A DNA stretch of 64,000 nt from Duganella lactea (GTDB lineage: Bacteria; Pseudomonadota; Gammaproteobacteria; Burkholderiales; Burkholderiaceae_D), in the NCBI RefSeq assembly GCF_009857505.1, contig NZ_WWCP01000003.1, forward strand, positions 156,169 to 220,168, written 5' to 3'. Shown piece by piece: positions 8,174 to 16,769 of the stretch. Within the stretch, counting starts at the first letter, position 1; the number at the start of each line of letters is the position of its first letter. Both the position numbers and the translations under genes were made by a program. Below the pieces are notes generated by a model. That model ran no database searches. It was given only the letters and a program-made list of their open reading frames with translations, and was not told where the DNA came from.

Positions 8174-9223
8174 TTAGGCCGTGACGGCCAGCGCCTCGTG
8201 CTTGCGGCGGTGACGCACCGACGACCACACCGACGCCGCGATGAACGCCACACCAATCAGGCCGGTGAAGATCTCCGGCACATGGAACTTCATGCTGGCC
8301 AACATGATCGCGGCCAAAATACCGATCGCGTAGTGGGCGCCGTGCTCCAGATACAGGAACTGATCCAGCGTGCCTTTCTTCACCAGGTAAATCGTCATCG
8401 AGCGGACAAACATCGCGCCGATCGCCAGGCCCAGCATGATGATCACGACGTCGGTGGTGATCGCGAACGCGCCAATCACGCCGTCGAAGCTGAACGAAGC
8501 GTCCAGCACTTCCAGGTACAGGAAGCCGCCGATACCGCCACGCTTGACCAGGTCGCCGACATTGCCGCCGCCCTCCTCTTCCTTTTCCAGCAGACTGCTG
8601 ATGCTATCGACACCGACGTAGATCAGGATGCCCCACAGGCCGGAAATCAGCACCACCAGTTTCTGGCCTTCCTGCACCAGCCCCATACAGCCGAGCAGCA
8701 CGCCGATGGCGATCATCACCGAGATCGATGAGACCTTGCCCAGCGAGCCAAGTTTCTTCTCGAAGTTGCCGAGCCAGTGCACTTCCTTGTCTTCATCGAG
8801 CAGGAAGTTCAGGAACACCAGCAGCAGGAACATGCCACCGAAGGCCGCCACTTCCGCGTGGTGATTGGTCAGGTGCGTCGAGTACGTCTTTGGATCGTTC
8901 AGCGCCAGCGTCCACACCTCGGCAATGCTGAGATCGGCGGCCACCGCCACAATCACCAGCGGGAACACCAGCCGCATGCCGAACACCGCGATGATGATGC
9001 CGACGCCGAGGAACAGTTTCTGCCAGTACTCATCCCAGTTCTTCAGCACGGAGGCGTTGACCACCGCGTTGTCGAACGACAGCGAGACCTCCATCGCCGC
9101 CAGGATCAAGGCAATCCCAAAGGCCGATAGCGCGCCGCCGACGCCCGCCAGTTCGTAGCCCCACCACGCGGACAAGCCGAGGCAGAGCAAGCTGACGATG
9201 AAAGAAATTCTGAAGTGTTGCAT
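8174..9223 (-). CDS. DUF475 membrane protein (TerC-related)
   Basis: A 349-residue integral membrane protein with about nine hydrophobic segments. It carries acidic membrane motifs SFDNAVVNA (about residue 49) and ASFSFDGVIGA (about residue 235), as in the TerC/DUF475 superfamily. These proteins are thought to be metal (manganese or similar) exporters or membrane partners of TerD proteins. A cytoplasmic loop, LLEKEEEGGGNVGDLVKRG, separates the two halves. The gene is divergent from the NhaR-like regulator with 102 AT-rich bases between, and precedes the TerD genes in the same direction. This places it as the membrane arm of the Ter cluster. Confidence 0.87.
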   Translation of the reverse strand: MQHFRISFIVSLLCLGLSAWWGYELAGVGGALSAFGIALILAAMEVSLSFDNAVVNASVLKNWDEYWQKLFLGVGIIIAVFGMRLVFPLVIVAVAADLSIAEVWTLALNDPKTYSTHLTNHHAEVAAFGGMFLLLVFLNFLLDEDKEVHWLGNFEKKLGSLGKVSSISVMIAIGVLLGCMGLVQEGQKLVVLISGLWGILIYVGVDSISSLLEKEEEGGGNVGDLVKRGGIGGFLYLEVLDASFSFDGVIGAFAITTDVVIIMLGLAIGAMFVRSMTIYLVKKGTLDQFLYLEHGAHYAIGILAAIMLASMKFHVPEIFTGLIGVAFIAASVWSSVRHRRKHEALAVTA

Positions 9224-9325
9224 CCCATGCTTTCGTTGTTATAAATCGATGGCATGCAGTGTAAAGAAAACCATTGAATTGAAAAATAGAAGATAATCGA
9301 AGTATTGCTTCGCAAAAACCGAACC

Positions 9326-10243
9326 ATGAAAAACAGCGGACTCAACTTTAGACACTTGTATTTCTTCTGGATGGTGGCGCGCGAAGGCGGCGTCACGCGC
9401 GCCGCCGAGCGGCTGGGACTGGCGGTGCAGACCATCAGCATGCAGATCGCCTCGCTGGAAAAATCGATCGGCAAGCAGTTGCTCGAACCACAGGGACGGC
9501 GGCTGGTGCCGACCGAGGCGGGCCGTCTCGCGCTCAGCTATTGCGAACAGATTTTTCCGTTGGGCGATCAGCTACAGGAAGCGCTGGACGAGGCGGAGAC
9601 CGGAAAAATGCGGCTGGCGGTCGGCATCTCCGATTCGTTGCCGAAGCTGATCGCCTTCCGCCTGCTGCAAGCGACCCAGCAGATGGACACGCGGGTGCAC
9701 CTGGTGTGCATGGAGGATGAGTTTGAAAACCTGCTGGCCGATCTGGCGCTGGGCAAGCTGGACGTGGTGTTGACTGACCGCACGGTGCGCGCCGGCGGCA
9801 GCCTGAAGGTGTTCAGCCACCTGCTGGGCGAAAGCGACATGAAACTGTTCGGCGCGCCTAAGCTGGCGCGCAAGTACCGCCGCAACTTTCCCGCTAGTCT
9901 GCAAGGGGCGCCGCTGCTGCTGCCGACCCGCAACAACGCGCTGCGCGGGCGCATCGACGCCTGGCTGCTGGAACGCAAGGTGTGGCCGGAAATCGTCGCC
10001 GAGTTCGAAGACAACGCCATGCTCAACACCTTCGGCCGCAATGGCCTGGGTCTGTTCTTCGCGCCCTCGGCGCTGGCGCCGGACATCGAAGACCAGTTCG
10101 GCGCCGTGCTGGTCGGCGACGCGCCGGAACTGCGCGAACACTTCTACGCCATCTCCAACGCCCGCAAGATCACCCACCCGGCCATCGAAGCCATCCTCAC
10201 CGAAGTGCACAGCGGCCTGTTCTCGCAGATCTCGCACGATTAA
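9326..10243 (+). CDS. nhaR: LysR-family regulator, NhaR-like
   Basis: A 305-residue LysR-type regulator. The N-terminus MKNSGLNFRHLYFFWMVAREGGV, followed by AAERLGLAVQTISMQI, is the NhaR version of the LysR winged helix-turn-helix. The effector domain contains LAVGISDSLPKL and ends near GLFFAPSALAPDIE. NhaR in enterobacteria responds to sodium and activates nhaA and biofilm genes. Here no Na+/H+ antiporter is adjacent; the divergent neighbour is the DUF475 gene, so it probably controls the Ter cluster. ATG 9326 was chosen over a start seven codons upstream because it aligns with the family N-terminus. Confidence 0.8.
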   Translation: MKNSGLNFRHLYFFWMVAREGGVTRAAERLGLAVQTISMQIASLEKSIGKQLLEPQGRRLVPTEAGRLALSYCEQIFPLGDQLQEALDEAETGKMRLAVGISDSLPKLIAFRLLQATQQMDTRVHLVCMEDEFENLLADLALGKLDVVLTDRTVRAGGSLKVFSHLLGESDMKLFGAPKLARKYRRNFPASLQGAPLLLPTRNNALRGRIDAWLLERKVWPEIVAEFEDNAMLNTFGRNGLGLFFAPSALAPDIEDQFGAVLVGDAPELREHFYAISNARKITHPAIEAILTEVHSGLFSQISHD

Positions 10244-10301
10244 TCTCCGGTTACTCTGCACCAGCTCAAATCCGGGCGTAATACCCGACCTAAAATTAAT
10301 G

Positions 10302-10364
10302 GCATTCCATCTCGACCGGGGTGGAATGCAATCTCATGCTTAGTGACTTTTGGTGAGAATCACC
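10302..10364. other. hairpins in the gap before the OmpA operon
   Basis: The 211-base gap between the NhaR-like gene and the OmpA-family gene is AT-rich in its right half. It contains an eight-base inverted repeat (GCATTCCA at 10302 and TGGAATGC at 10322) and a short GGTGA-GAA-TCACC hairpin at 10352. Neither has a T tract. They may be protein-binding sites or structures in the operon leader. No convincing -35/-10 pair was found. Confidence 0.35.
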
Positions 10365-10454
10365 CTCATTAAAATATGCGAAAATATTTATTTAAAGCAA
10401 CAATTTTAACCGTTTCCCAACGCACCCTCCCGACCATCCTCCAGCGAGATCCCC

Positions 10455-12149
10455 TTGAAAGCCGCTCATACCCAGTCTGTTGCGGGCCTGCTGCCCGCCC
10501 GGTTTGCCGTTAAATTTCTGACGGTCGCCGTCTGCACCACTTTGATCAGCGCCTGCGCCACCGATCCGCGTACCGGCCAGCCGTCGTTCAAGGAAACTTT
10601 CGCCAGCGACGATCCGTGCGCCAACAACGCGCGCAATATCGGGATCTTTGCCGGGGCGCTTGCCGGCGTCATTCTGGCCAATCAGGTCCAACACTCGGAC
10701 CGCGCCCGCATCGTCGGCGCGCTGGCCGGCGCCACCATTGGCGGACTGATCGGGAAAGACATGGATGACCGCCGCTGCGCCCTCTCCAAGATCGCCAAAC
10801 AGTACGACCTGCAACTGCAAACCTCCACTGTCAGCGCCAGCGGACAAGTGATCGCCGACAGCAGTCTGAAAAACAATCCGAACGCCGAAGCCATCCAGAA
10901 GAGCGCGGTCGGCATGGTGGTGGAAGTGCGCGACCAGCCAGGACGCGGCGGGCATTTTGAAACCAATTCGGATCAGCTGACCGAACAGGCACAGCGCTAC
11001 TTCTCGGCGATTGCCGATTCCTACAACACCCGTCTGCGCGCCAACAATATTGCCGATCCAAAAGAGAAGGCCGACTACATCGACCAGGTCAGCAAGCGCA
11101 AGATCCTGCTGATCGGCCATACCGACGACACCGGCAGTTCGCGCCTGAACGCCGACTTGTCGGAGCGGCGCGCGCGCGCGGTCGCGGCCTACATGGAAAA
11201 GCGCGGTATCGCGCAGGAATCGCTGTATTTCCAGGGCGCCGGCGAAGCCTATCCGATCGCCGACAACAACACGGAAGGGGGGCGGGCACAGAACCGCCGG
11301 GTTGAAATCGTCGAGGTCGCCGATGCGGAGGCCTTCAACCGCTTCCTCGCCGAACGCAAGCCGCGCTACGAGTTCTACCGTCCGGGCGAGACCCAGGCAG
11401 CACCCGTGATGGCCGCAGCCAGCGTCGCCGCACCGGCGACCACCAAACGGCAAGCAGGCAAGCAGGCCGCGTCCAAGCCCGGCGGCAAGGCCGCGCCAGC
11501 ATCGACGCCGTCACCATCGGCTTCGACCGCCGCCGTGGCCAGCGGCAGCACGCCGGCACCGGCCAACGGCATCGACTTCGGCGGACGCCCGATGATGGCC
11601 AGCGGCGCGGCCGATATCGGCCAGATGGTCGCCAGAAACCGCACCGGTTTTTCGCTGATCAGCAACGCCTACGCGGATGAGCCGCCGGTCATCGCCGATT
11701 GCTCGCGCGACCGGCCGCGCGCGGCGCATGGTGTCAAGTCCCTGTCCGACGGCAAGACCTATCGCACCGCCGAATACCTGCCTGGCCTCTACGGTAAAAC
11801 CTGGGCCGACCAGGTGAACGGCCACCTGGTCGTGCTGAACAAGGTGGCCGTGCTGTCCGGCGACGGCGCCGCCGCCAACCTGCCGGAGTTCAAGGTCTAC
11901 ACCAATTACAACCCGGCCCGCAGCGCCACCGCCACACCGGCGCTGTCGCTGACGCCGGAGGTCAACACCTACCTCGGCGACAGGGGCTTGCTGTACCGCC
12001 TGTTCCTGAACGGCAAAGGCGGCCTGTCCTGCGTCGACGTGGTGTTCAGCGCTGACGGCGGCACGGCCGCCCGCAAGGGCAGCCTGGTGTATTGGCACAA
12101 CGCGCGTCTGATGTCGGCCGACTTCAAACCTACCATCAATCAAAAATAA
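10455..12149 (+). CDS. OmpA-family lipoprotein with glycine zipper
   Basis: A 564-residue envelope protein. A long signal sequence ends in the lipobox LISAC with Cys34 as lipid anchor. Residues about 62-102 form a glycine zipper (GIFAGALAG, GALAGATIGGLIG). An OmpA-like peptidoglycan-binding domain follows at about 165-295, with LIGHTDDTGSS and LSERRARAVAAYMEKRGI. A low-complexity Ala/Pro/Ser linker spans roughly 312-380, and an unrecognised C-terminal domain begins near 405. The start is TTG at 10455; no ATG or GTG lies in frame nearby, and GCGAGA precedes it. It is the first gene of an operon with the membrane and vWA-like proteins, 12 bases from the next start. Confidence 0.8.
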   Translation: MKAAHTQSVAGLLPARFAVKFLTVAVCTTLISACATDPRTGQPSFKETFASDDPCANNARNIGIFAGALAGVILANQVQHSDRARIVGALAGATIGGLIGKDMDDRRCALSKIAKQYDLQLQTSTVSASGQVIADSSLKNNPNAEAIQKSAVGMVVEVRDQPGRGGHFETNSDQLTEQAQRYFSAIADSYNTRLRANNIADPKEKADYIDQVSKRKILLIGHTDDTGSSRLNADLSERRARAVAAYMEKRGIAQESLYFQGAGEAYPIADNNTEGGRAQNRRVEIVEVADAEAFNRFLAERKPRYEFYRPGETQAAPVMAAASVAAPATTKRQAGKQAASKPGGKAAPASTPSPSASTAAVASGSTPAPANGIDFGGRPMMASGAADIGQMVARNRTGFSLISNAYADEPPVIADCSRDRPRAAHGVKSLSDGKTYRTAEYLPGLYGKTWADQVNGHLVVLNKVAVLSGDGAAANLPEFKVYTNYNPARSATATPALSLTPEVNTYLGDRGLLYRLFLNGKGGLSCVDVVFSADGGTAARKGSLVYWHNARLMSADFKPTINQK

Positions 12150-12161
12150 AAGGATGTGCTC

Positions 12162-13688
12162 ATGAAGGAATTTATCTCCACCTATCCGGCGCTGGCCTGG
12201 AGCATCGTCAGCGTCATGCTGGCACTGGTCGTCGTGGCGACCTTGTGGCAACAACTGAAATGGTGGTGGTTCAACACCTGGGTCAATTTCCCGCTGCTCG
12301 GCCGCATCGCCAGCCTGTCGCGCGACGCCAGCGTGGACGTGGCGCATCCGGGCTGGTACACCGGCGAGCGCACGCTGTGCCAGGAGTACAAGAATTTCGT
12401 CCACGTGCAGGATGAACACGACTTCAACGAGAAAGTCACCTATCTGACCAAGGCCGGCGACAATGGCCGCCGCAACACGCCCGGCTGGATCTGGCTGCTG
12501 ACGGTGTCAATGGTGTTTGTCGAGGCACTGGGCTTCTCCTACGTGCTGGCCGGATACACCATTCCCGGCGCCAGCGAGAACCTGCAACAAACCGGCGCCT
12601 ACGGCATTGCCTTCCTGATCTCGGTGATTTTGGTGGCGTTCACTCACTTTGCCGGCCATGAGCTGTACAAATCCGGCCGCATCAAGAACGCGCGCCGCGA
12701 ATGGGTGGCCGACAAATGCGAGTTCAAGCTGACCACCGGCACCATCCCGCTGGCCCGTCCGCAAAGCGCCGACGACGACCTGCCACCGTACACTCAGCTG
12801 TGCAACCGTGTGGGCACGCATGCCACTTATGTGGTGTCGGTGTCCACGCTGATCATCGTGCTGCTGATCGCCGGCGCCGCCACCTACGTGCGCGGCCAGG
12901 TGCTGGAAAAAGAACTGGTGGCGCGCGTCACCCAGGCCAGTCAGCAGATCGACAGCGGCAACCAGGCCGCGACCGACAGCCTGGACATGAGCAAAACCAG
13001 CCTGCGCCTGCCCGATGCCGATGCCGCATCGGACCACAACGCCGACAAAAAGGTCGCCAGCGATGAGGCCGATATCGACCGCCACGGTGGCTGGGCCACC
13101 TTCATCGTGCTGGCCTTTGTGTTTGTCTTCCTGCAGTTGCTGGGCGTGATCTTCGGCTACCGCTGGGGCTTTGCCGGCCAGAACAGCGCGGAAGCTTACC
13201 GCGACATCGGCGGCGGGCGCTACTCCAGCTATAGCGCGGTGCGCGAAGCCTATCGCCGCGTGGCCGATACCGCACAGGCGCGCCTGGCCGTTCTGCAGCA
13301 GCGCATCATGGCCAAGAACATCAACGTCGGCACCTCGGGCAAGCACTTGAGCAAGACCTTCCGCGACTACGTGCAGGAAACCCGTGTGGCAGACCAGGCC
13401 GAGCGTCAACATGAGCGCGACCACGCGGCAACCTTCAAGCGGCAGGAGGCGCCAGCCGCACCGACGCCTGCCCCGGCGCCTGTCACCGTCACCGCGCCAG
13501 CGGCCGCGCCTGGCGCCGCCGATATCGTGTCGCAACTGAACGCCATGGGCGAGGACAAGCAAGCCAAACTGGCCTTGCTGAACAGCCTGGCACCGGAATT
13601 GCACGAGCAGGTGGTCGTCGCGCTCAAGCAGCATAAGGAAGAGAAAGCACGCCAGGCACGCAATGCCGAGCTGGAGGATCTGCTGTGA
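12162..13688 (+). CDS. five-helix membrane protein, unknown family
   Basis: A 508-residue inner-membrane protein that I do not recognise. Hydrophobic segments lie at about 10-30, 106-128, 145-163, 219-240 and 311-333. A 65-residue loop between the last two (ELVARVTQASQQ..., Asp-rich) is predicted extracytoplasmic or coiled. After the last helix come a helical region, an Ala/Pro linker (PAPAPVTVTAPAAAPG) and a charged tail ending ELEDLL. ATG 12162 is preferred over the GTG two codons earlier because AAAAGGA sits eight bases before it. It lies between an OmpA-like lipoprotein and a vWA-like protein, overlapping the latter by four bases, so the three proteins probably act together across the envelope. 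Confidence 0.75.
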   Translation: MKEFISTYPALAWSIVSVMLALVVVATLWQQLKWWWFNTWVNFPLLGRIASLSRDASVDVAHPGWYTGERTLCQEYKNFVHVQDEHDFNEKVTYLTKAGDNGRRNTPGWIWLLTVSMVFVEALGFSYVLAGYTIPGASENLQQTGAYGIAFLISVILVAFTHFAGHELYKSGRIKNARREWVADKCEFKLTTGTIPLARPQSADDDLPPYTQLCNRVGTHATYVVSVSTLIIVLLIAGAATYVRGQVLEKELVARVTQASQQIDSGNQAATDSLDMSKTSLRLPDADAASDHNADKKVASDEADIDRHGGWATFIVLAFVFVFLQLLGVIFGYRWGFAGQNSAEAYRDIGGGRYSSYSAVREAYRRVADTAQARLAVLQQRIMAKNINVGTSGKHLSKTFRDYVQETRVADQAERQHERDHAATFKRQEAPAAPTPAPAPVTVTAPAAAPGAADIVSQLNAMGEDKQAKLALLNSLAPELHEQVVVALKQHKEEKARQARNAELEDLL

Positions 13689-14515
13689 AATGGAGCGCTC
13701 TGCTACTGCAACTTTGCATCGCGGGTGCGGCGCTGGCCGGCAATACCGACGCGGTGCGCAGCTGCCAGGACAAGCAATTGCCGCCGCTGCCGAATACCGC
13801 GCGCGAATTACTGGTGGTGATCGACCAGACCACGCCCCTGAGTCCGGCGCTGCAACAGGCGGTGGCTAATCACATCAAACCTTTCCTGGTCGCAGGCAAT
13901 CGCTTCAGCATCGTCGTGTTCTCGGCCTACACCCAGGGCCACTATACCGACCTGCTGGCTTCGGGCAAGCTCGACGCCTTGCTGCCGGGCGAAGTGCGTA
14001 ACGATATTGCCAAGCCGGTGCTAGCCAAGCTGGACCTGTGCCAGCAGCGCCAGCCGCAGCAAGCCGCGCAAGTGGTGGGCCAAGCGTTGCGCGCGGCCTA
14101 CCAAGGCACCAGCGGCAACATCGCCAAGTCGGACATCTATGCCAGCCTGAAGGCAATTTCCAGCGTCATCAAGCAATCTGCCGTGCCGGACAAGGTGGTG
14201 CTGATCGTCTCCGACATGCTGGAAAATTCCTCGGTCGCCAACTTCTACGCCGAGCAGGGACGGTCGGTGCGCAATGTGGTGCCGGCCAAGGAGTTGCGCG
14301 CGGTCGAAGACAACCGCCTGCTGGCCGACTTCGGCGGCGCGCGCGTCTATGTCATGGGCGCCGGTCTGCTGGTGGAAGACGCCAACCACAGCAAGAGCTA
14401 CCGTGACCCGAAAACCATGCAGTCACTGCACAGCTTCTGGACCGGGTATTTCAGCAAATCGAACGCCAGGCTGGTGGAGTTCGGCCAACCGGCGTTGCTC
14501 AATCCGATACGCTAA
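13685..14515 (+). CDS. exported von Willebrand A-like protein
   Basis: A 276-residue exported protein. A signal peptide, MKWSALLLQLCIAGAALAG, is followed by a vWA-like fold: LLVVIDQTTPLS occupies the place of the metal-site strand, FSIVVFSAY follows, and KVVLIVSDMLENSS matches the later SD motif. The usual DxSxS metal site is degenerate (D-Q-T-T), so metal binding is uncertain. The GTG start overlaps the preceding stop in GTGA, showing translational coupling. It ends the operon; its stop region overlaps an opposing short reading frame. The function is unknown, with an envelope scaffold or sensor role inferred. Confidence 0.65.
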   Translation: MKWSALLLQLCIAGAALAGNTDAVRSCQDKQLPPLPNTARELLVVIDQTTPLSPALQQAVANHIKPFLVAGNRFSIVVFSAYTQGHYTDLLASGKLDALLPGEVRNDIAKPVLAKLDLCQQRQPQQAAQVVGQALRAAYQGTSGNIAKSDIYASLKAISSVIKQSAVPDKVVLIVSDMLENSSVANFYAEQGRSVRNVVPAKELRAVEDNRLLADFGGARVYVMGAGLLVEDANHSKSYRDPKTMQSLHSFWTGYFSKSNARLVEFGQPALLNPIR

Positions 14516-14685
14516 GCGCCGGCCGTGCATTCGTGCACGCTCCCGCGCCGCAGGCTGTCCCGCGCTTCCCACGGCGCGCGGCGCTGCGGCGCGACCAGGC
14601 AATCGCCGCGCTCCGTCTCCGGCGGCTGCACCGGCAGCGCCGCCAAGCGCCGCTCCGTCCGTAGATCATCGACCGCACCACGCAA
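14512..14685 (-). CDS. possible short reading frame or gene remnant
   Basis: A 57-codon minus-strand frame from a TTG at 14685 to TAG at 14512. Codon use is strongly GC3-biased and looks coding (for example LAALPVQPPETERGDCLVAP). It has no ATG, no obvious Shine-Dalgarno sequence and no family I recognise. It overlaps the vWA-like gene's stop by three bases. It may be the C-terminal remnant of a lost gene or a chance frame in GC-rich DNA. A CGTGCA-TTCG-TGCACG hairpin (14524-14539) lies within it and could be the 3-prime end of the plus-strand operon, but without a T tract. Confidence 0.22.
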   Translation of the reverse strand: MRGAVDDLRTERRLAALPVQPPETERGDCLVAPQRRAPWEARDSLRRGSVHECTAGA

Positions 14686-14716
14686 ATTTTTTGCCGTAAC
14701 AAAAGTGAGACCGAGG

Positions 14717-15271
14717 CTACTTCGACATCAAGGCCTGATACTCTGCAATCGGCTCCAGGCCAACCTGGGCACGGCGCTCATCCAGATGCGCCTCGTCCTC
14801 CACCGGGTACATGTGGGGCTTACCGTCCTTACCGGTCTGGAACTGGCTGCCATAGCGTTGCGGCTTGCCGTCGTACATCAAATCCCGGTCGACGCTAAGC
14901 GCAAATGCCCATTGCGGCATCTGGCCGCGATCCGCTGCTGCCTTCATGTATGGCAAACACAGCTTCAGGAATTCAGGCGTGCCGTGCTGCGCCACCAGCC
15001 ACGCCGCCTGCGCGGCTGGCTTGCCGACCATGGCGATGTCCGGCCAGCCTTTGCGGCGAATGATGTCGAGCAGCGCTGCCTCATGCGCCGCGTCCAGACG
15101 ATGAACCTCGGCCCGGATTTCCGGCGCATCACGGGTCCAGCGGGCCCGCAGCGCCTGATCTTCCGCCGCCATGGCCTCCAATTGACCGGCAATTTCTGGC
15201 TCGGGTACCGCCCAAGCCGGGCTGGCGCATGCGAAAAATGAAACCAGTATCAAAAATCGTCGAAAAATCAT
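14717..15271 (-). CDS. exported DUF6624 protein
   Basis: A 184-residue protein with a signal peptide (MIFRRFLILVSFFACASPAWA) and the DUF6624 pattern: GWPDIAMVGKPAAQAAWLV, QHGTPEFLKLCLP, DRDLMYDGKPQRYGSQF and LDERRAQVGLEPIAEY. The biochemical function of the family is not known. ATG 15271 places the signal peptide at the N-terminus; longer reading from 15340 adds no conserved sequence. It stands alone, convergent to the vWA-like operon and divergent from the CNNM transporter gene. Confidence 0.75.
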   Translation of the reverse strand: MIFRRFLILVSFFACASPAWAVPEPEIAGQLEAMAAEDQALRARWTRDAPEIRAEVHRLDAAHEAALLDIIRRKGWPDIAMVGKPAAQAAWLVAQHGTPEFLKLCLPYMKAAADRGQMPQWAFALSVDRDLMYDGKPQRYGSQFQTGKDGKPHMYPVEDEAHLDERRAQVGLEPIAEYQALMSK

Positions 15272-15400
15272 CGAATACAAGGTAACAGCATTAATAAAGT
15301 CACTAACTATACGCTGGTAAAGGCGCTCCAATTTACGCAAATTATCGCGCAGTCGTTTAAGATGGTGGTTTCAACTACGCAATCCTGCCGCTCGGCCCCT

Positions 15401-16738
15401 ATGCAAAACGTCCTGCTTGTCGTTCTCGCCCTGTTGTTGGTTGCTTTGAACGGTTTCTTCGTCGCTGCCGAATTCGGCATCGTCACTCTGCGAAAAACGC
15501 GGGTCCGCGCCATCGCCAAGACACAAGGATTAAAGGGGCGCATCCTCGGCAAGGTCCACGGCGAGCTGGACGCCTACCTGTCCGCTTGCCAGCTCGGTAT
15601 CACGCTGGCCTCGCTGGGCCTGGGCTGGGTCGGCGAGCCGGCCTTCGCCAGCCTGTTGGCGCCGCTACTGCACGCCATCGGCGTCACCTCGCCCGAGCTG
15701 ATCCACGGCATCGCGTTTGTGTTCGCCTTCGGCGTGATTTCCTTCCTGCATATCGTGGTCGGCGAACTGGCGCCGAAATCGCTGGCGATCCGCATGCCGG
15801 AAGTGGTCGGCCTGTGGAGCGCGCTGCCCTTGTACGGCTTCTACTGGCTGATGTACCCGTTCATCTACCTGCTCAACGCCAGCGCCAACATGGTGCTGCG
15901 GGCGGCGGGCCTGGCCGGTAAAGGCGGGCACGACAGCCATTACTCGGTCGAGGAACTGAAGCTGATCCTGCGCACCAGCCAGCCCGGCGAAAAATTCAAC
16001 CAGGACGAGCGCAACATCCTGGCCCATTCGCTGGACTTCAGCGACCTGTCGGTGTCGGACCTGATGCGCCCGATCAACGAGGTGATCAGCCTGCACGCCG
16101 GCCGCTCGCTCAGCGTCAACCTCGACACCATGCTGCGCAACCGCTTCAGCCGCTATCCCTACTACGACAAGGATGGCGAAACCGTACTCGGCGTGGTGCA
16201 TCTGAAAGACCTGTTCTTCGCCATGCAGTCCGGCCGCCCGATCAACGACTTGCTGCCCTTCCTGCGTCCGGTGGAGACGATTTCCGCCCGCACGCCGGCG
16301 CTGGAGCAGTTCCGCCGCTTCCGCGACGGCGCGCCGCACTTCGCGCTGATCGGCGAGAAAGGCAAGCGCCCGGTCGGCTTCATCACGCTGGACAATCTGC
16401 TCGGCGCCATGGTCGGCGAGATCCACGACGAGTTCCGCCTCAACGAGAACGACTGGCTCAAGCAGCCGGACGGCACGCTGATCGGCAAGGCCAGCCTGCC
16501 GATCTTCTCGCTGGAGCGCACGCTGGGCATCGATATAGAAAATGAAGAACTGGGCCTGGAAGAGGTAGAATCGGTGGGCGGCCTGATTATGCTGAAACTG
16601 GGCGATATCCCGAAACAGGGCCAACGCATCAGCTTCCGCGGTTTCGATATCGTCGCCAAGAAAATGAATGGTCCGCGCATCCTGCTGGTCAAGGTCATCC
16701 CCAAGGATGACACCGAGGATAACGCCGACCTTGATTAA
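15401..16738 (+). CDS. CNNM/HlyC-type transporter with CBS domains
   Basis: A 445-residue hemolysin-family protein. An N-terminal CNNM (DUF21) membrane domain with four hydrophobic segments (about 1-190; NGFFVAAEFGIV, ASLGLGWVGEPAF) is followed by a CBS pair (about 205-335; DLMRPINEVI, GVVHLKDLF). A CorC_HlyC domain forms the C-terminus (DDFRLNENDW-like EFRLNENDWL, SVGGLIMLKLGDIPKQG). Such proteins are magnesium/cobalt efflux or homeostasis factors despite the hemolysin label. ATG 15401 is chosen because MQNVLLVVLALLL starts the first helix; no strong ribosome-binding site is visible. The solute-binding gene follows 31 bases later. Confidence 0.87.
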   Translation: MQNVLLVVLALLLVALNGFFVAAEFGIVTLRKTRVRAIAKTQGLKGRILGKVHGELDAYLSACQLGITLASLGLGWVGEPAFASLLAPLLHAIGVTSPELIHGIAFVFAFGVISFLHIVVGELAPKSLAIRMPEVVGLWSALPLYGFYWLMYPFIYLLNASANMVLRAAGLAGKGGHDSHYSVEELKLILRTSQPGEKFNQDERNILAHSLDFSDLSVSDLMRPINEVISLHAGRSLSVNLDTMLRNRFSRYPYYDKDGETVLGVVHLKDLFFAMQSGRPINDLLPFLRPVETISARTPALEQFRRFRDGAPHFALIGEKGKRPVGFITLDNLLGAMVGEIHDEFRLNENDWLKQPDGTLIGKASLPIFSLERTLGIDIENEELGLEEVESVGGLIMLKLGDIPKQGQRISFRGFDIVAKKMNGPRILLVKVIPKDDTEDNADLD

Positions 16739-16769
16739 AGGCGTCCCCCGAGGCGCCAGGGGGACACCA

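Noticed and set aside
10455..14515. Zorya-type phage defence system
   Set aside because: An OmpA-like protein is present but no MotA/TolQ-like ZorA, no ZorC and no helicase or nuclease.
14524..14539. TTCG-loop hairpin as terminator of the vWA-like operon
   Set aside because: A stable stem but no T tract follows, so termination is not supported on sequence alone.
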